Below are positions 12,701 through 27,700 of a stretch of DNA of 64,000 nt, piece after piece (the stretch's first letter is position 1; each line of letters starts with the position of its first letter). The notes under the pieces are model-generated. The model ran no database searches, was not told the origin of the DNA, and worked only from the letters and a program-made list of their open reading frames with translations. Where the stretch lies: NCBI GenBank assembly GCA_013399855.1, contig VXAY01006831.1, positions 124,001-188,000 on the forward strand, written 5' to 3'. The translations under genes and the position numbers were made by a program. The DNA comes from Oxyruncus cristatus. Its lineage: Eukaryota; Chordata; Aves; Passeriformes; Cotingidae.

Positions 12701-15700
12701 GGACACATGATACTGCGGCTTAGTGCAACTGCTTACTGGAACTAGTTTGCATTCAAACAGAGTTGGTGTTTTTATGGTTTCTTCCTTAGATTCCGTGTTA
12801 GTACCTGTACTAATGGCACTAAGTGCTTATATGAGATTTTTTAAAAAGACAAGTTGGAAAGGGGGTTTACAAATTTAATTACATTCTCCATACAGCAAGC
12901 TTCTTAAAAATTGGAGCACTTAGTCCTGAACACTCGTTGACTATGTTTGTAATAATGAATAGTTTCATTCCACTTTGTGCTGGAAAACACAATAAATTAT
13001 ACCATGGAAGGGTTTCAAGCCTATGAGGTCAGTTTTCCCCAGTAGCCAAGTTCTGTTCCTGGGAGACATCAGGAGTTGAACAGAGCATTAATATGGCCTG
13101 GATGTGAGTTAGAACAGCCAAGAGGTTGCTTCAACTCACACACAAAGGTACATTAAACCAATGGAAAATGAGCGAGGCAGATTTACACTACGGCCTTCCA
13201 CTTTCTTTCTTTGACAAGCTCCATATGGTAGGATCGGCTATTAGCTGATGGAGGATCTCTTGATTTCCTACTGATTTGAACCCTCCAGTTAGCTGTTCCT
13301 TCCAGCTGGGATCTACTGCTGAAATCGTGGTAACAAATTGTTTGGGGATGGTGTTCTGCATGCTAACTCAATTTCAAATTATGTGAACACTTTTTTTTTT
13401 CTTTTTTTGATCCAATATTTGAGTATCAAGTGCCATGTTTTCCTTCAGGAATCAAAGAATTGTAACTGAGTTTCAGGCTGTTTGGAATCCCTGGGGGTGC
13501 AATAGAGAGTTGTAGATAGGCAACAATTGTCACACAAAAGCATGCGCTATGAGTAAATGCTTGCTTGTGCATTGCACTTCTTAGTCATTACATAATGTCA
13601 AAGTTTTCTAATTGTAAACCAGCAAATAAGTGTAATCAATTTAGTCCGCAGAGACAGAAATGTTGTTACTATAAATAAACTACTTGCATTAAGCAGTACC
13701 GTCTACACTTGGTACCAGATATACCTTTTCTCATTGATGAAAAGTTTGAATTTGGAAGTTGGGTAAATCAGATTCGGGAGAGACAGTATGCCCATATTTG
13801 TTCTAGAGGGCACTTCTTCCTTTGAAGAAGCCAAATTAAAAAAAACCCCAAAACTGATGTTTCTGACAGAAGAACATATAATACATCCCCAACTGAACTG
13901 CACGTTCTGTAAGCCAGTGCATATTTTCCAACCCAAGGTATATAAACTACAGTTTCATGAGTAAGAACCAGCAGCTGAAATTGAAGTATTGGTCTGCTGT
14001 GTTTCTACTGAGTGGTACACTCAGTGCAATAGCCTTCGAGAGAGTTTATTTTCTTCCATGAGTCTCTTCACATGAGCAATATAGAATCACAGAATCATAG
14101 AATGGTTTGGGTTGGAAGGGATGTTAAAGATCATCTAGTTCCAAATCTGCTCCGATGGGCAGAGACACCCTGCATTAGACAAGGTTGCTCAGAGCTCCAT
14201 CCCTTCTGGCCTTGAACACTTCCAGGAATGGGGCATCTGCAGCTTCTCTGGGCAACCTGTTCCAGCGCCTCACCCCCCTCACAATAAATGATTTTTTCTT
14301 AATATTTAATCTAAACTTACTCTCTTTCAGTTTGAAGCTGTCGCTACATTCTCTTGTAACAAGTTCTTCTTTGTCTTTTTGTAGACCCACTTCAGGTATT
14401 AGAAGGCCACAATTAGATCACTCTGACACCTTCTTTTTTTCAGGCTGAACAAGCCAGATTTTCTCAGCTTTATCTTGTAGGTGAGATGCTTTATCCCTCT
14501 GGTCATCTTGGTGGCTCTCCTCTGGCCTTGCTCCAGCAGGTCAATATCATTGCTGTGTCTGTCTTTTGTTACATGAAACCAAAGATAGAATAAGGTAGTG
14601 CTGGGAAGAAATAAAGAATTTCAGTGAATTCTGAACTGTCACATCCATTCAGATAAGTGACAGTGCACCACATTCTTTTAAAAGGTAGTACCACCAAGTG
14701 GAATCACTTAGATAAAAGGAAAATGGAGTTCACATTGCAAGGGGTCGAGACTGTCAGAGGTAGGTTCCTAGGAATTCTGACAACTGAACAGATACTTGCA
14801 TGCTTATCATATTGGCTGATTTTCTTACAGAGGGGAGAAGGCCAGTGTTCTGTCTGACAAGGTACAGTTTTGGATACAGAGAACATATTTCTGTGTTATC
14901 AAAGTTATGACTGTAGTTGTCATAAATAAAATCAGAGGCTAAAAGTGATTGTGAGGTGAACTGAGGAAGTGCTGTCAAGTGACCTCTATATGTAGACTTC
15001 AAATGCAAGAGAAGAGGTTATCATTTAAGTCCATCAGCTTTAAATAGGTCTTTGCTCCATTGATGGACTGCCTGTTATAGAAGGAAATGCTAGAGGGTGT
15101 GAGTTAGAAATCTTCTGAAATCTTTACATTTTTGCAGTAGTTTGCTCTTAATACTGAAGTATCTGAAAAACATAGCCATTAAAAATTCTTAATTTAGAAC
15201 CTGGGTTGCTCCTGAGCTTTAACCACCGCTGAAATTGCAGTTAGTTGTTTCCTATTTTAATATCCTCTTTTCAGTTGCCAAAGAATAATCGTTAGGGCTG
15301 AAATTTTCTATTTAACTTGCTCTAAAAGTCTTTAAAGAAAATTCCTTCCAGGCATTTCTTGACTCAGTCTGAGCTAAAAACAAATAATGTTTTATTGTGA
15401 TCATTTTTAACTGTTTCGTTGATACTTTCTGTGTTTGTGCTTTGGAGCAACAGCTAGAAATAAAACAAGTGGTTAGCTGTTGCTCTGGTGCCAGGGCAAT
15501 GCCTTTAGCTTTTAAAGGCTTTTCAAAAATCTCAGTTGACATTTTCTAAGTTGAGACTTGTAAGAGTTTGGCAGCTCTGTCCCCTGTAGTTTCTTGGCTC
15601 TACAAGTGTTCCCCAGACCCAGCTTTTAGAGGCTTCTCTCTGAAGTTACCCTTGGAGTGCTGTTCACCTTGAGAGCAGGGAGCCCACCTGCTTTTTTCTG

Positions 15701-18700
15701 TCACCATTCTAGCAGGAAAGTGAGGAAAGTGAAGGACAAGCATTTTCGTGGGACTGCAGTCTCTCTGAATTCAGTCTTTTGAGATTCTGTCCACCACAGC
15801 GTCATGGCTCAACTGTATTAAAAGTGATCAGCATCAATGGACTTGGAAGAAAGGTCAAATCAATAGCCTGGGTACCATGCTAACCATAGCTTCCTGCATT
15901 AGATGGAAATAATGTAAGCCTTCCCCACCTGCACAGCCACAGCTGTTTCTAAGAGTGGCAACTAACCTAAGGTTTTGCTGACATTCCTTCCATGCTGTTA
16001 TTCAGCAGATTGTGTGGACTGTCTTTTGGGCAGTCCTGTTTTATTCTTCCTTTGGAGAAGGCACTATAAAGGTTGTTATTCAGATACCTTTCTCTCAAGG
16101 GTTTTCTCTTCTCAATTTCATTATTATCAGCCTGCAGTTAGGCCATTGCTTGTTTGAATTTTGGCACTTAGGATTTTTTATCTCTGGGAAAAATGCAATA
16201 CTCTGTAGGCTCTGAATCTTCCACTGCTGTGTGAACAGCATATTTGGCACAGGAACACCACAAAACCATTGCTGGTGGATGTGTGGCTGCCTAGCCTGCT
16301 GTTAATCTAAAGCAATACATCTGTCATGTCCTATCACAATTTCTCTGGGTTGTATCCTAAAACCCAATATAAAGATAATGCAAAAGATGGGTTTTTTGTT
16401 TTACAGTGAGGGTGGTAAAACACTGAAACAGGTTGTCCACAGAGATGGTGGGTGCCACATCCCTGGAAACATTCAAGGTTAGGTCGGATTGGGTTCTGAG
16501 CTACCTGATCTAGATTCTATGGCTACAGCCATAGAATCAAAAGTCAAAAGCATTCCAACACTGACTCATGAAGAGATTAGGATGTGTCACAGAAACTGTG
16601 AAGATGCTGTATTAAAATAAACTATATGTCATAAATTAGAGCCAGAAATTGATAAAAATTGTGTTGTACAAGCAAATGCTATTACCTTAAAAAGATGCTG
16701 CTAAAAGCTATATCTTAAATGAAAAATTTGGATGCTGTAGAATTTGCCACCCTGAGATATTTAAGATTAGTATGTTTAACATGTGAGTGATGTGCTGAAG
16801 TTATTTAGTGACTGTTGGTATGGACGGATGTAGTGTGCCTTTCCACAGTAAAACCTGTCAAGTGTCACTGCACTTCAGAATGTAATCGGTTTAAATTATG
16901 TGTTCTTAATGAGTGTTAGTCAGCAATTTGGTTTCAGATGTGTATCACTGCTCTTCTTTCTCCAGTACCTAACTTAAGCTTTTAATGGAAAAAGAGGAGA
17001 AATATGACAATGAATGTAAAAGGCTGTTGATAGCAATTTTGATCCTAGAGAGATATTTTTTAAAATGTCATTAATTGCACATCTTTTTAAACAGACTTCT
17101 ACTGGGTATGCTGTTAAGCTACTAGTAATGGACCTTTGACTTGGGTTTCTTTCAAAGGGGATTTGGTAAAATTCAACGCAAATCAGAAATTAGCAGTAGT
17201 GACAAATTTCTGCAAGATTTTTGAGACTCAGAAAAGCAGTGTGAGCAAAGAAGGAACTGAAATCTAACTCTGAAGTAAACAAATAGTTTTGTTTGATATA
17301 CCAGTTGAATGAACAGTGGCTTTCCAGGTCAGAAAATGAAAAGACTGCTAGAGGAGAAACTTAAGTTGCATTATGGGGTAAGACCTACATGCGAATCAGC
17401 AAGTACATAGTATTAATTTCTTTCCTAGCAGGAAGTCAACAGGGTTATGTGCAGAGTACATGACAACTAGAACATGTGGGTATGTCAGATGTGTCAAAAC
17501 ACAGACATGTCAAAACATGTCCATAATGTATCCAGGACTGGATTCACACTTGTTAAACGCTAATGTCCATTTTTCTATCTTCTTATTTTCAGGATTGAAA
17601 TAGTTATGGTGTAGACAATTTAAAGACATAAGCACAACAACAGAGGCTGTTCTAATGCGTCATCGTTTCTAAAATTCTGTGGTACAACAGAAATCTGCAC
17701 ATTGATTCTTTATGTGATCTAGGAAAGAAGAATGTCTCCCATTAGCATAGTTAAAATAATCCTGTACATGGGGCTATATATTGGAGTCATTAGGACAGGT
17801 AGGAGGGTTGTAGATCTCATAGGAAAAATTGGCTGATTACTATTTCTTATGTTTTGTTTAAAAATGTATTAATTTAAAGGTGGCACTATGTGATGAAAAT
17901 GATCTCTTACTACTCTACAAGATGCCTAAGACTCTTTTTTAAAGCAATAATTATCCATGTCTGTTCTCTCATAGCTAGGATTTCCAAAGAAGGTTATTGA
18001 TAATTCCAAATTGAATGGTGACATTCTTTTTAGTGCACCCTGTGATACTGTGTTTTATCTCAATCCTTTGGAGAAAAGGTTATGTATTCTTTCAGCACTT
18101 CTCCTCAGAATGCTATTTTTGCAAGAAACTTTTGTTTTCATATAGGCCACATTTGTCACATTCAAATTGCTGATTATGAAGATAATGTAGCTTCAGCTTA
18201 TTCTGGTTTGATTTTGAGTATTGTGTGGTATGTATAATCCCAAGGCAGTTTTAAATGAGACACTGAAAAATAAAATTACTAGAAGGAAAATGTCCAGTTT
18301 TTTAAATCACTCAATTTGTTTGATACTGTTCTTGTTAATGCATTTGTTCATCTCAAGATATTTAGCCATTAATTCTTCTGAGATTATTCAAATAGTAAAT
18401 CAGGTAACATCAGTGACACATTATCTGGATCTGAAGCCCTCATGGCTAGCAAAAAACTGTTTACTCACTTAGGAGCCAATTTTGACATGTTTTACAAATC
18501 CTTGACCAATTCTGTGATTTTTGCAGATGCTTTGAAATTGTCTTCTAGTCTAAGTTAAAAAATCCTTATTTCTTAGAATGAACTACTATTTTGACATCAT
18601 TCCAATTTGTATATTTTTCTTTTTTCTTTTTTTTTTTTCCTTCTTGTTTTTTTGGTTCAAGTTTCTGAAAAAAAATAATGGCAAATGATTGCAGACCTAT

Positions 18701-21700
18701 TTTATTTCAAATGAGGTGTCTACTGTAAAGAGAAAATTTCAATTCTGCTATAGTGAAGGAGCTACACTAGGCTTCAGAAACTCGTTTCAGTGTTGTTCAT
18801 ATGCTGTTAAATTTCTTAGATATAAATATGCTCAAGTTACCATTCCTTGCAAAGAAACTATAGAAATTTTATGGTTTATGCAGTAAGCAAGCAGATTTGG
18901 ATATTGCATAAGGGACAGACTGATTTAACTATATACAATGTTGTGTCCTGGAAATCAGATTTTTGATCAAGATTTTCTGGCATAGAAATTCTTACATTAT
19001 TTTTTATTGTTGCATAAAGATAGGAAATAGAACAGCAAATGGCTCAATTTTCAAGATCTGCCATGGTTTTGTTTTTAGAAATAAATCATAGTTCTGAGAG
19101 ATAATCTCATTTGTTGACTGATCAACTAAGTCCAATTTATATGAGCCTAGTATTATAAAGTGAAAACTGCTATATCTTTAGATCCTTTAGACATAGTTAG
19201 ATCCACCATTAGGTCCATCATTCCTCTTTAAATATAGTCAGTGGAGTGTTCCATATCTTGATTTCCTGCTTTAGAAGTTGAAAAGAGCATTTTAGTGCCT
19301 TTTTGTTTTTCACCACTATCATGGACAACTTGCTTTATAAAACAACAGATTGTTCAGATTCCAGATTATAAAGAATGTAGCTCTCAGGATTCCTGGAGGT
19401 CTTCCTGAAGTCTTGGAACATGTTTTTCTAAGACTTTACTCTGGCTCCCAGTGAAATTCCTGAGCTTGTATAAAATCTTCTGGTTTTTTTTTTTTCTTGA
19501 AGCACGTTACGTGACTGTACAAGCATGCCCTATCTTGCAAACCCTTAATGCTCCTTACATTCCATGAGGGTTTTTTTAATCTCCTTTTTCAGTAATTTTT
19601 ACCAACTCAGCTGGATAAACAATTACTGTCATTCTAGTCCAACAATCTAGTGTGAGAAATTGCACCATAAGAAAGGAAAGTACCTGTGGGCATATTAATG
19701 ATCAGGGACAGAAGGCATAAGCTCTCATTGAATACAACAGAATATTTTAAATATGGGAATACCCTTATATCTTGTAGCCAAAAACAGACAAATTGAATGG
19801 CTCTGAATTGATAGACTTTGAAAGAAATTACAAAAAAATCTGTCTACAATTAATGAGATGTTTATTTAAAACTCACCTGCCTTCTTGAGATTATTCCATC
19901 TCCTCTTCCTGTTTCAACCACAAGCATAAACAGGACTTTCTGTGTTGACTGTAAAAAAAATGCATGCCGCTTCCTGTGGTGCCCCAGCTGTTGGTGGAAA
20001 GGTGCTAGGTTACATCAGCCTTCCCATGGTCCACACAAACCCACTGTGAAATGTTCTCCTGTGGAAAATGTACATTCAGAATTAAAATCATATTACTGCA
20101 AAGGAAATGAGAAAAATATGTATAGTTCCATGTTTTTTCACTGTTGTTTCATTATGCCATACAATCTTGTCACTTAAAAGAATTCTGATATTTTCAGGCA
20201 ACTCCTACTTGTTTTGAAGCATATGGTTTGTAAGGCTGTAGGAAAGTAAAATGTATAAAAATGACAATTTTTATTAAATATGTGACTGAATGTCATGTAT
20301 GCCCCAAGTTTTTCTCTTCTGAATGGGAGACCATGATTCTGAAACTTGTTTTAATTTTCAGTAATTCCACCAACACAGGTTAATTTCCACTGGTTAATAC
20401 CCAAGAATTTATATCTACATGCATACAGAACACAGGCTGGAGGAAGGTTTTCTATAAACAAATTGTCGACTGGTTTGCAGTAACTCCTCTGCACCTACTG
20501 CCTTCTCCTAAAGCGGCAGCTTGTGGAAACTGAAATTTGTCACCTGAAAAACTAAACTCGTGCATCTTGAATGAAAAACAAAGTCTGCATTTCTTCACAA
20601 GTCGCCTAATGTATTTACTGATTGCTTTCTAATTGCTTGATTTTGGCTCACAGGATAAGCAGGATTCTACTTCCACATGTAAGTGCCATAAAGCACTGAT
20701 TACTCAAGTATTTCCAAAAAGACATTCCTTTGACAAAACAAGTCCTGGAAGGTGTGAACAATGTGTATGGGATGCCAGTTCATGCAACATTCATTTCTGT
20801 ACATCAAACAGAGAGATGAGTGAGATTTTCCTGTCTTCCCTGTCAGGGAGACTTAAAACATTTCTGCATGTTTCTTGTTGCCTTCTATGTCTTTTACCAA
20901 ATAATTTCTCTTTAAAATTTCTTGTAATGTGACCATGTAACTTGTAGCTCTTGTAACTTGTTTTAATTGTGTAGAGTCACTCCATGTGACAGCAATGTCC
21001 CCCTCATCCCAGAATGTGATCCATTCACAGTCACCCCTGGGCTGACCTTCACCACACTCTTATGGCTGTTGTTTTGCTGTACTTGCTACCAACAAATGCA
21101 AACAAGAGCCCATGTATAATGCCTTAAAGTTAAGTGCTGAGACTAAGTTGCTTTTCTTATGGTCCAAGTGACTTCCTTGTCTGAGTGACACGTGTGTTAC
21201 AAAACTGAACCAAGGTTTCCTAGGTTTTCAATGATTGCCTAGTCCTGGTCAACGTAGACTGCTCATTCTGAGTCTGATAAACTTCATTCTGGTCTGTCTT
21301 CATCGTTACAGCTGAGTGGAATTATGGCAGTGTGTTCAATAGGGGCATGCAATGATACTTAGTGACTGGTGTTCTACACCACGATACTTTTTTACTCTTC
21401 ACTATTTAGTGGCTCAATTTATCATTCCCGATATTAAACTGCATTTTTAAAGACAATACTTTTCGTCTTCTCACAGATAATAGAAAAACTGAAAAATTGG
21501 AAGGAGAAACAAAAAATACCCCAGTTATTGCACATTTAGATCATCTTCTAAGAAAATAAATTCTCCTTGATGTCGATATAGAAGTAACAGGAAAACTGCA
21601 ATCCCTAAAGATTTGCCCTAATCCTACAAGATAAATGTGTATTAAAAATTGTGAGGGTACAAATGGCATCTTCTTTCATCTTCTAGGTGGACAGGTTATT

Positions 21701-24700
21701 AGGAATCCCTTAAAGGAGTGTGCAGTCTGTGCAATCAACTACTTGCTCTGCAGTTCCTTGAAGGAATACATATCTGTGCAATCACATGCTTAATCTGTAA
21801 CTATCCAGCTGTCCAGATTCAGTGCTGACTGCTTGGTCCTCTTTGAAAATACACTCATAGACCCTCAGTGAATTCGAAGACCAGGGGTAGTAGACAAATT
21901 AATAACAAGAGAGGCAGCTGGAATAGCTTCAATAGGAACTGAAAGTCTAAAGGAATTGCCAACTTGAGCTAGCACATAGTGAGATCTTCAGCAAGCCAGA
22001 AGTTTGATTTCTTCTCCTTTGCACTGATTGGGGTGCAGTAGTTGGTGGTCATAAAAATTGCCTCTGTGTGAAATATGCTCCTTCATCTTCCCTTAGGTTT
22101 TATATAATAGATTGTTATCATATATTGTTACAGTCTACTTATTGCAAACCTCACAGATGTATAAATAATTTCATGTAGTATTTCTGTAAAATTAGGACGT
22201 GTTCTTTTGAATGGAGCAAAGAAAAGCTGAGAAGATAAAATGATGGTTGTTTTGCTTTGGATACTTTTCAGCTTACATGACCTCGTATCCCTGCATCCTG
22301 GTAAAATACGTCTGATCTATGACTTTGTCTTTCCCCTTTTTCATAGTCCATTTCTGACCTGGAGAGACATACAGCACATTATTGTCAGGACTTCACGCGC
22401 AGGACATCTGAATGCTAACGACTGGAAAACCAATGCAGCTGGCTATAAGGGTGAGAGCTTTCTTTCTTCTTTGCCATCACAGGCAATATATGATTTGATA
22501 TTTTTGTACAAGAAATAATACCAAGTAGTTTGTCTGACCTCCTATGTGGTGCATAGTTTGGAGGCTTTTCAGTCTCAATCTGTTAGAGCCTATCTTCTTT
22601 CTCTTACATAAAGGAAGCCTTTTAGAATGACTAAACCAAAAAGTGTCAGCTACAAAATGCATTGGCCAGATCTTCTTAGTCCCTTTAAATCCTATCTCAT
22701 GCACTGCTGGCAGAAGACTAAGTAAATTAGTGGTGTCTAATTTTCCCTTTTATAGCTAGTATTCTGATAAAATAGTCTAGAGTTGAAGATGCAGCAATTT
22801 CTGAATTGCGACCATGTTCTCATTCAGAATTATTGACAATTTTGATTTACAATGACAAAATGGTATTTTCAAACTTCCTTTTTTTTTTTAATGATCAACC
22901 CTATATTATTTATATGTAGGATTTCTGTCAGATTTAGGATAAAATCAAATCTTGAGCTATCATGACTTTTAATGGGACATACCATACTACTCAGTCACCT
23001 GTCATGTAGTTTTCTGAAATTTCGTACAGTCTTGTAAATTTGATTAAAGCTGCATCTTTTAAATATGTTTTTACTTCTGTAATGCAAGTATAGGTAAATG
23101 CTTTTACCATTAAATAGGATATATATTTTCAGGATGGCTTAAAACTGAACCTTGAATCCTTACAGTGTTGTATTTCAGCACAGATTGTCTGCTGATTCCC
23201 ATTCACTACATTATTACTGCTTTCAATTTGTATCGCATCCAAACAAAACTATGGAATGGCTTCTTTCTGGTTTTCTTTTCATGAGAATTCCACCCAAGAC
23301 TGACATAGTTTATAGAAGATGAGAGTTGATCTCTTTGGTGCCAAGGTCTCCCAAGAGATAAATGTAATATACAGGAATCATCAAATCTTTACCCTGGTTT
23401 CACTTTAAAACTGAAGCCTAGATTTAATCCATTTCAGATCAAGGCACTCTTACCATAGAGCATCTTTAATATATAATTCTGACCTATGACATTTCTGCTG
23501 CAATGGAATAGAAATCAAACAAAAAAAAACTTTTTTGTTTTTGGATCCAAACCCGTCTCTAACTACAGAGGATAGATTTAGAAATAGATATTTAACTTGA
23601 GCCTTCTAATCATGTGAAGGTCTCATGTTTTGGCCTGGTTTCGTCCTGCTTACAAGTGCATGCTCACATACAAAAAACATACATAGTGAGAAATACATGC
23701 TTCCTTAATTGCAATAACATTACAGTATTTGTTATTGTGAAACGTCTCCCAGGATTTAGAAAGTTTTGGCAGGAGATTGTTACTGTGTTGTGACTGTATC
23801 ATCAGTTTGTTGAAGCTGTATGAAGGTCAAAGAACACTTTTCAAGTAGCATAAAGCAGAGATTTTTTTTTTTTTCTGTAACTCACTTCCAAATTCTATAT
23901 TCTTATGTTTTCCCAGTTGTTGCCTAAGAGAGGCAGACACCGTGGGAGACATTTCTCAGCAGCTGTCACTCATTATCAAAGGAGAGGTTACACTAACACA
24001 CCCAGCAGTAGCAGCATTGGCCGCAGGACTTACACTGTGGGACCACTGGAGCCTACTTATTCTGAATCGTGGAGCCACACATTTTTCTGTGCATTATAGC
24101 ATATATATAGTAAAGAAAGAGGGTGGAAGAAGGTTTCTTCTCCACCTGTGTAAAGTCACAAATATAGATAAGCTCAGCTGGGTAACTCAGATTCAGAAAA
24201 ACCGGCTTGACCTTGCAAAACTCCACTGTAGACTCCATGGTGGAATTGAAAAAGAGGAAGACAATCTAAATGCCTTTACCTCTGTACAGCTCAGGAGTCA
24301 ACCTTAACCCAAATAAAAACAGTAGTTTTAGCTTAAATTATTTTGGCAACTTAGGCTGAGCGCATGGTTCCAATAAAAATAGAGCTCTCTTTAAACCTCT
24401 ATTGGTTTTGGAAGAAGGAGAAGCAAAAGATTTAGATTAAATCACAACATCCAAAGCTGAATTAAAAAGGGGGTTTGCACACTGCTGCTTGCAAGACTGA
24501 AGTAGGTTTTTCTACTATTGCATGTGCCAATATTTAGTATAATATTGCACTATTATCCTTCACTATCACAAAGAGTAAAAATTAAAGTATGGTTTTTCAG
24601 AGATGAACTACTCTGATCAGAATGAGTCCCTTAAAGAATTGTATAGTAATTTTGTTGATAACAAGATCCATTCTTCCACTTCCTGTTCTTAAGAAGGGAA

Positions 24701-27700
24701 GGGATAGGAGATTATTTTTAATTATCTAAAGGAAAGACAGTCACAAGAATCAATCTGCTTTTCTTCAGTGCGTAATAGTGGAGGAAGAAGAAAACAAGAA
24801 TAAAAAGAGAGACAGGCTTGCTCCTTTAGAAATGAGAACTGAAAGGGTGAAAAACAGCAAAAACTTGGAAAAACCTCTCACTCAACAAAGGGTCAGCAAG
24901 AGCTGGTAGTTGAAAGTGGGTCAGCATGCCATTTCAAAGGGCTGTTTTGCTGGTCTGCATGGCAACCCTTTCTCTTTCTATAGTCCCTGGCAGTGTTTTG
25001 CTACTGCAGAACACACAGAAGGAGCTCACGGATGTCATTACTGGTTTCAAGTTCTCCTCTTTTTACTGTCTTACATTTATACGAAGAAAGATTAATTCAT
25101 GAAAAACACTTGAGCCAACTAGTGATTTGCTAAAGCAGTTCTTGTTATTTGTTTAATTTTCTGGCAAGTAAACAGTATTCGTTAAATGCATGTCAAAAAA
25201 ATTAACTCAGGAATGAACAAGAATTTTTTTCTTAGGTTTTCTTTTTTAGTTGTGTTCTTGTGAGACAGCATGTATCTTTTCTCAGGAACTTGTTACTTGG
25301 TAGTCTCAAAAAGAAAGACTTGAATGCTCATTTTAAGATATTCTCTAGTTAGTTTGTCAATAGATTGAGCTTTTAATAATTAAAGCAGTTAATTACTGAT
25401 TTTATAGAAAAATACTTGAGAACATCTGTTTTTGTGAAGATACCAAAACTGCTGATCTGTTTCTGCTATGGCAGACTGATATGCAAAGGCTCCTTGTTCT
25501 GCCAGCTGTTTGGTCAACAACAGAGCCTGCAACTGCATTCGTAAAAAGGAAAGTCTGTGTTAATTCTAACCTGTCTCTGGGTTGAAAGATACAAAATGAA
25601 ACACTGCAGTTTTAAGAACAATGATCAAACCATACGAGTAGTTCTTTGTAAGTGAAGCTCCAAATACTGTCAAAAACTGCCTTTGGAGAAACAGACCATT
25701 CACAGGGAGGAATACTACTAATTCTCAGGGAGATTTTTAAAGAACATACTTCACTCTTCCTGGCTCTAAAGCATAGACAATAACGGTACAGTGAAAATAA
25801 AATGCTAGTGAAAGATAAAATAAAATGAAATCAAAACTCTAGCCACGTTTTTCAATTCCAGACCATTCCTAGGCCCAGTAGAGGTATATTCCTGCAGAAA
25901 CTGAGTCAACTGAATTGCCTAGGAGTAAGAGACTACCAGAGTTATGTCACATCCCTTTAGGTTAGACAGAGTATTTGCTACTTCCATCAGAGAGTGACCA
26001 GTGAAAAGGGTTGGTCACTTAATGTTTTACAGCCTTCTAATACAATTGCTTAATTACAGTATTAAATAAAATAGGTGATTATTCTTGTGGTGAGTAGAGC
26101 ATTAACAGTCTGGGAGTGAAAAAGAGACAAGCCTATCTAGACTCCTAAATAAGAGACCTAGACTGGACAGACTTAAATAATGGTAACCAGTAGCCAGGAA
26201 CAAATTAAGAAATGAGCTAGAAAATCTTCACAACAATATGTACATTTCAGAGAACACAAATAAATTATTCATAAACACCCTACCGCATGTTTTCAGTAAC
26301 TTTAAAATATAAATAAATTTAAAATTATGTTTTTAAAATGTCAGAAGCTGGCTTAAGACTTTTGAAAAATAGCAAGCCCTTTTGAATGGTTATGTCAATG
26401 AATCAAAGCTGTGCGTATATCAAAAGGCCTTCCAGTCTTACAGATGCTTCCTGATATTTTCGCATGTCATTGCCAGCCAATATCAACTCTATTTAGCCCT
26501 AATACCCATAGACATAGTGGATGGAGCAAGGGAAACAGGAGCTTTGAGTTTGGCTGTTGTCATTTCCCGCCTCTGTTTAGTTGTCAATCAAACACCAAAC
26601 ATCTTGCATTGGCCCTTGTAGGAATAAGGAAGATCATATCTTATGCAAGCTCGACTAGGTGATTTTTTGTGCTTGAAATACTAAGGGAAGACGACCAGCC
26701 TGACTTAACAGAAAACTTTGCCTGGAACTCAGGGGAAAAAGGCCAGTATATCACCCTTGGGAGACCACTGGCAGGATACTCAGGAGGACTACAAGGGTGT
26801 CATGAACCACATGCGGTGAGAAAATTGGAAGGAACAAAGCCCAGCTAGAACTCAGTTTGGCTTCTACAGTAAAAGGCAACACAAAATGTTTCTATAAGTG
26901 CATTAACAACAAAAGGAGGGTTAAGGAGAATCACCATTCTTTATTGTAAGGAGAAAGACAATGACAAATGATGACCAAAAAGATGAAGTAGTTAATACCT
27001 TCTTTGCCTCAGTCTTGAATAACAAGACCTGTTGTTCTCTGGGTATCCAGCCTCCTAAGCTGGAAGACGGGAATGGGAAGAAGAATGAAACCCCCACAGT
27101 CCAAGTGCAAATGGTGAGTGACCTGCTATACCACTTAGACACACACAAGTCTCCGTGATCAACTGGGGTCCACCCAAGGGTACTGAAGAAACTGGGACAA
27201 CTGCTTACTACTTTCCATCATTTACGAGTCGTCCTGGTTAACTGGAGAGTTCCCAGTTGACTGGAAGTTAGCAAATGTGATGCCCATTTACAAGAAGGAT
27301 CAGAAGAAGGATCTGGGGAGGTACAGACCTATCAGTCTGACCTCAGTGCCAGGGAAGGTCACAGAACAGATCATCTTGAGTGCCATCATGTGACATATAC
27401 AGAACAAACTTTGACACTGTTTCTCACAGCATTCTTGTGGAGAAAGTGGCTGCTTATGGCTCAGATGGGTGCTGAGTTTGCTGGTTAAAAAAATGGCTAG
27501 ATGGCCAAGCCCAGAGAATGATTGGGAACTGAGTTAAATCTAGATGGTGGCCAACCACTCGTAGCGTTTCCTAGGGCTGAGTTTTGGGGCCACCTCTGTT
27601 TAATGTCTTTATCAATAATGTAGACAAGGGGATCGAGTGCACCCCCAGTCAGTTTGCAGATGACACTTAAGTGCGTGGGAGTGTTGATCAGCTGGAGGAA

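Larger units (their letters stand above)
10453..22346 (+). other. PCSK5: PCSK5 intron B-C (11.9 kb)
   Basis: This long AT-rich intron holds a probable minus-strand MIR relic (about 10520-10650), an (ATA)n tract (11441-11466), an A-rich AAAT tract (about 12297-12333), a minus-strand CR1 (about 14081-14580) and a short plus-strand CR1 tail (about 16390-16515) followed by a perfect hairpin. Pyrimidine-rich tracts occur near 18618-18655. No second gene is recognised. Confidence 0.85.

Noticed and set aside
20633..20932. 99-codon plus-strand frame in the B-C intron
   Set aside because: No recognisable domain, AT-rich background, no splice or promoter context.
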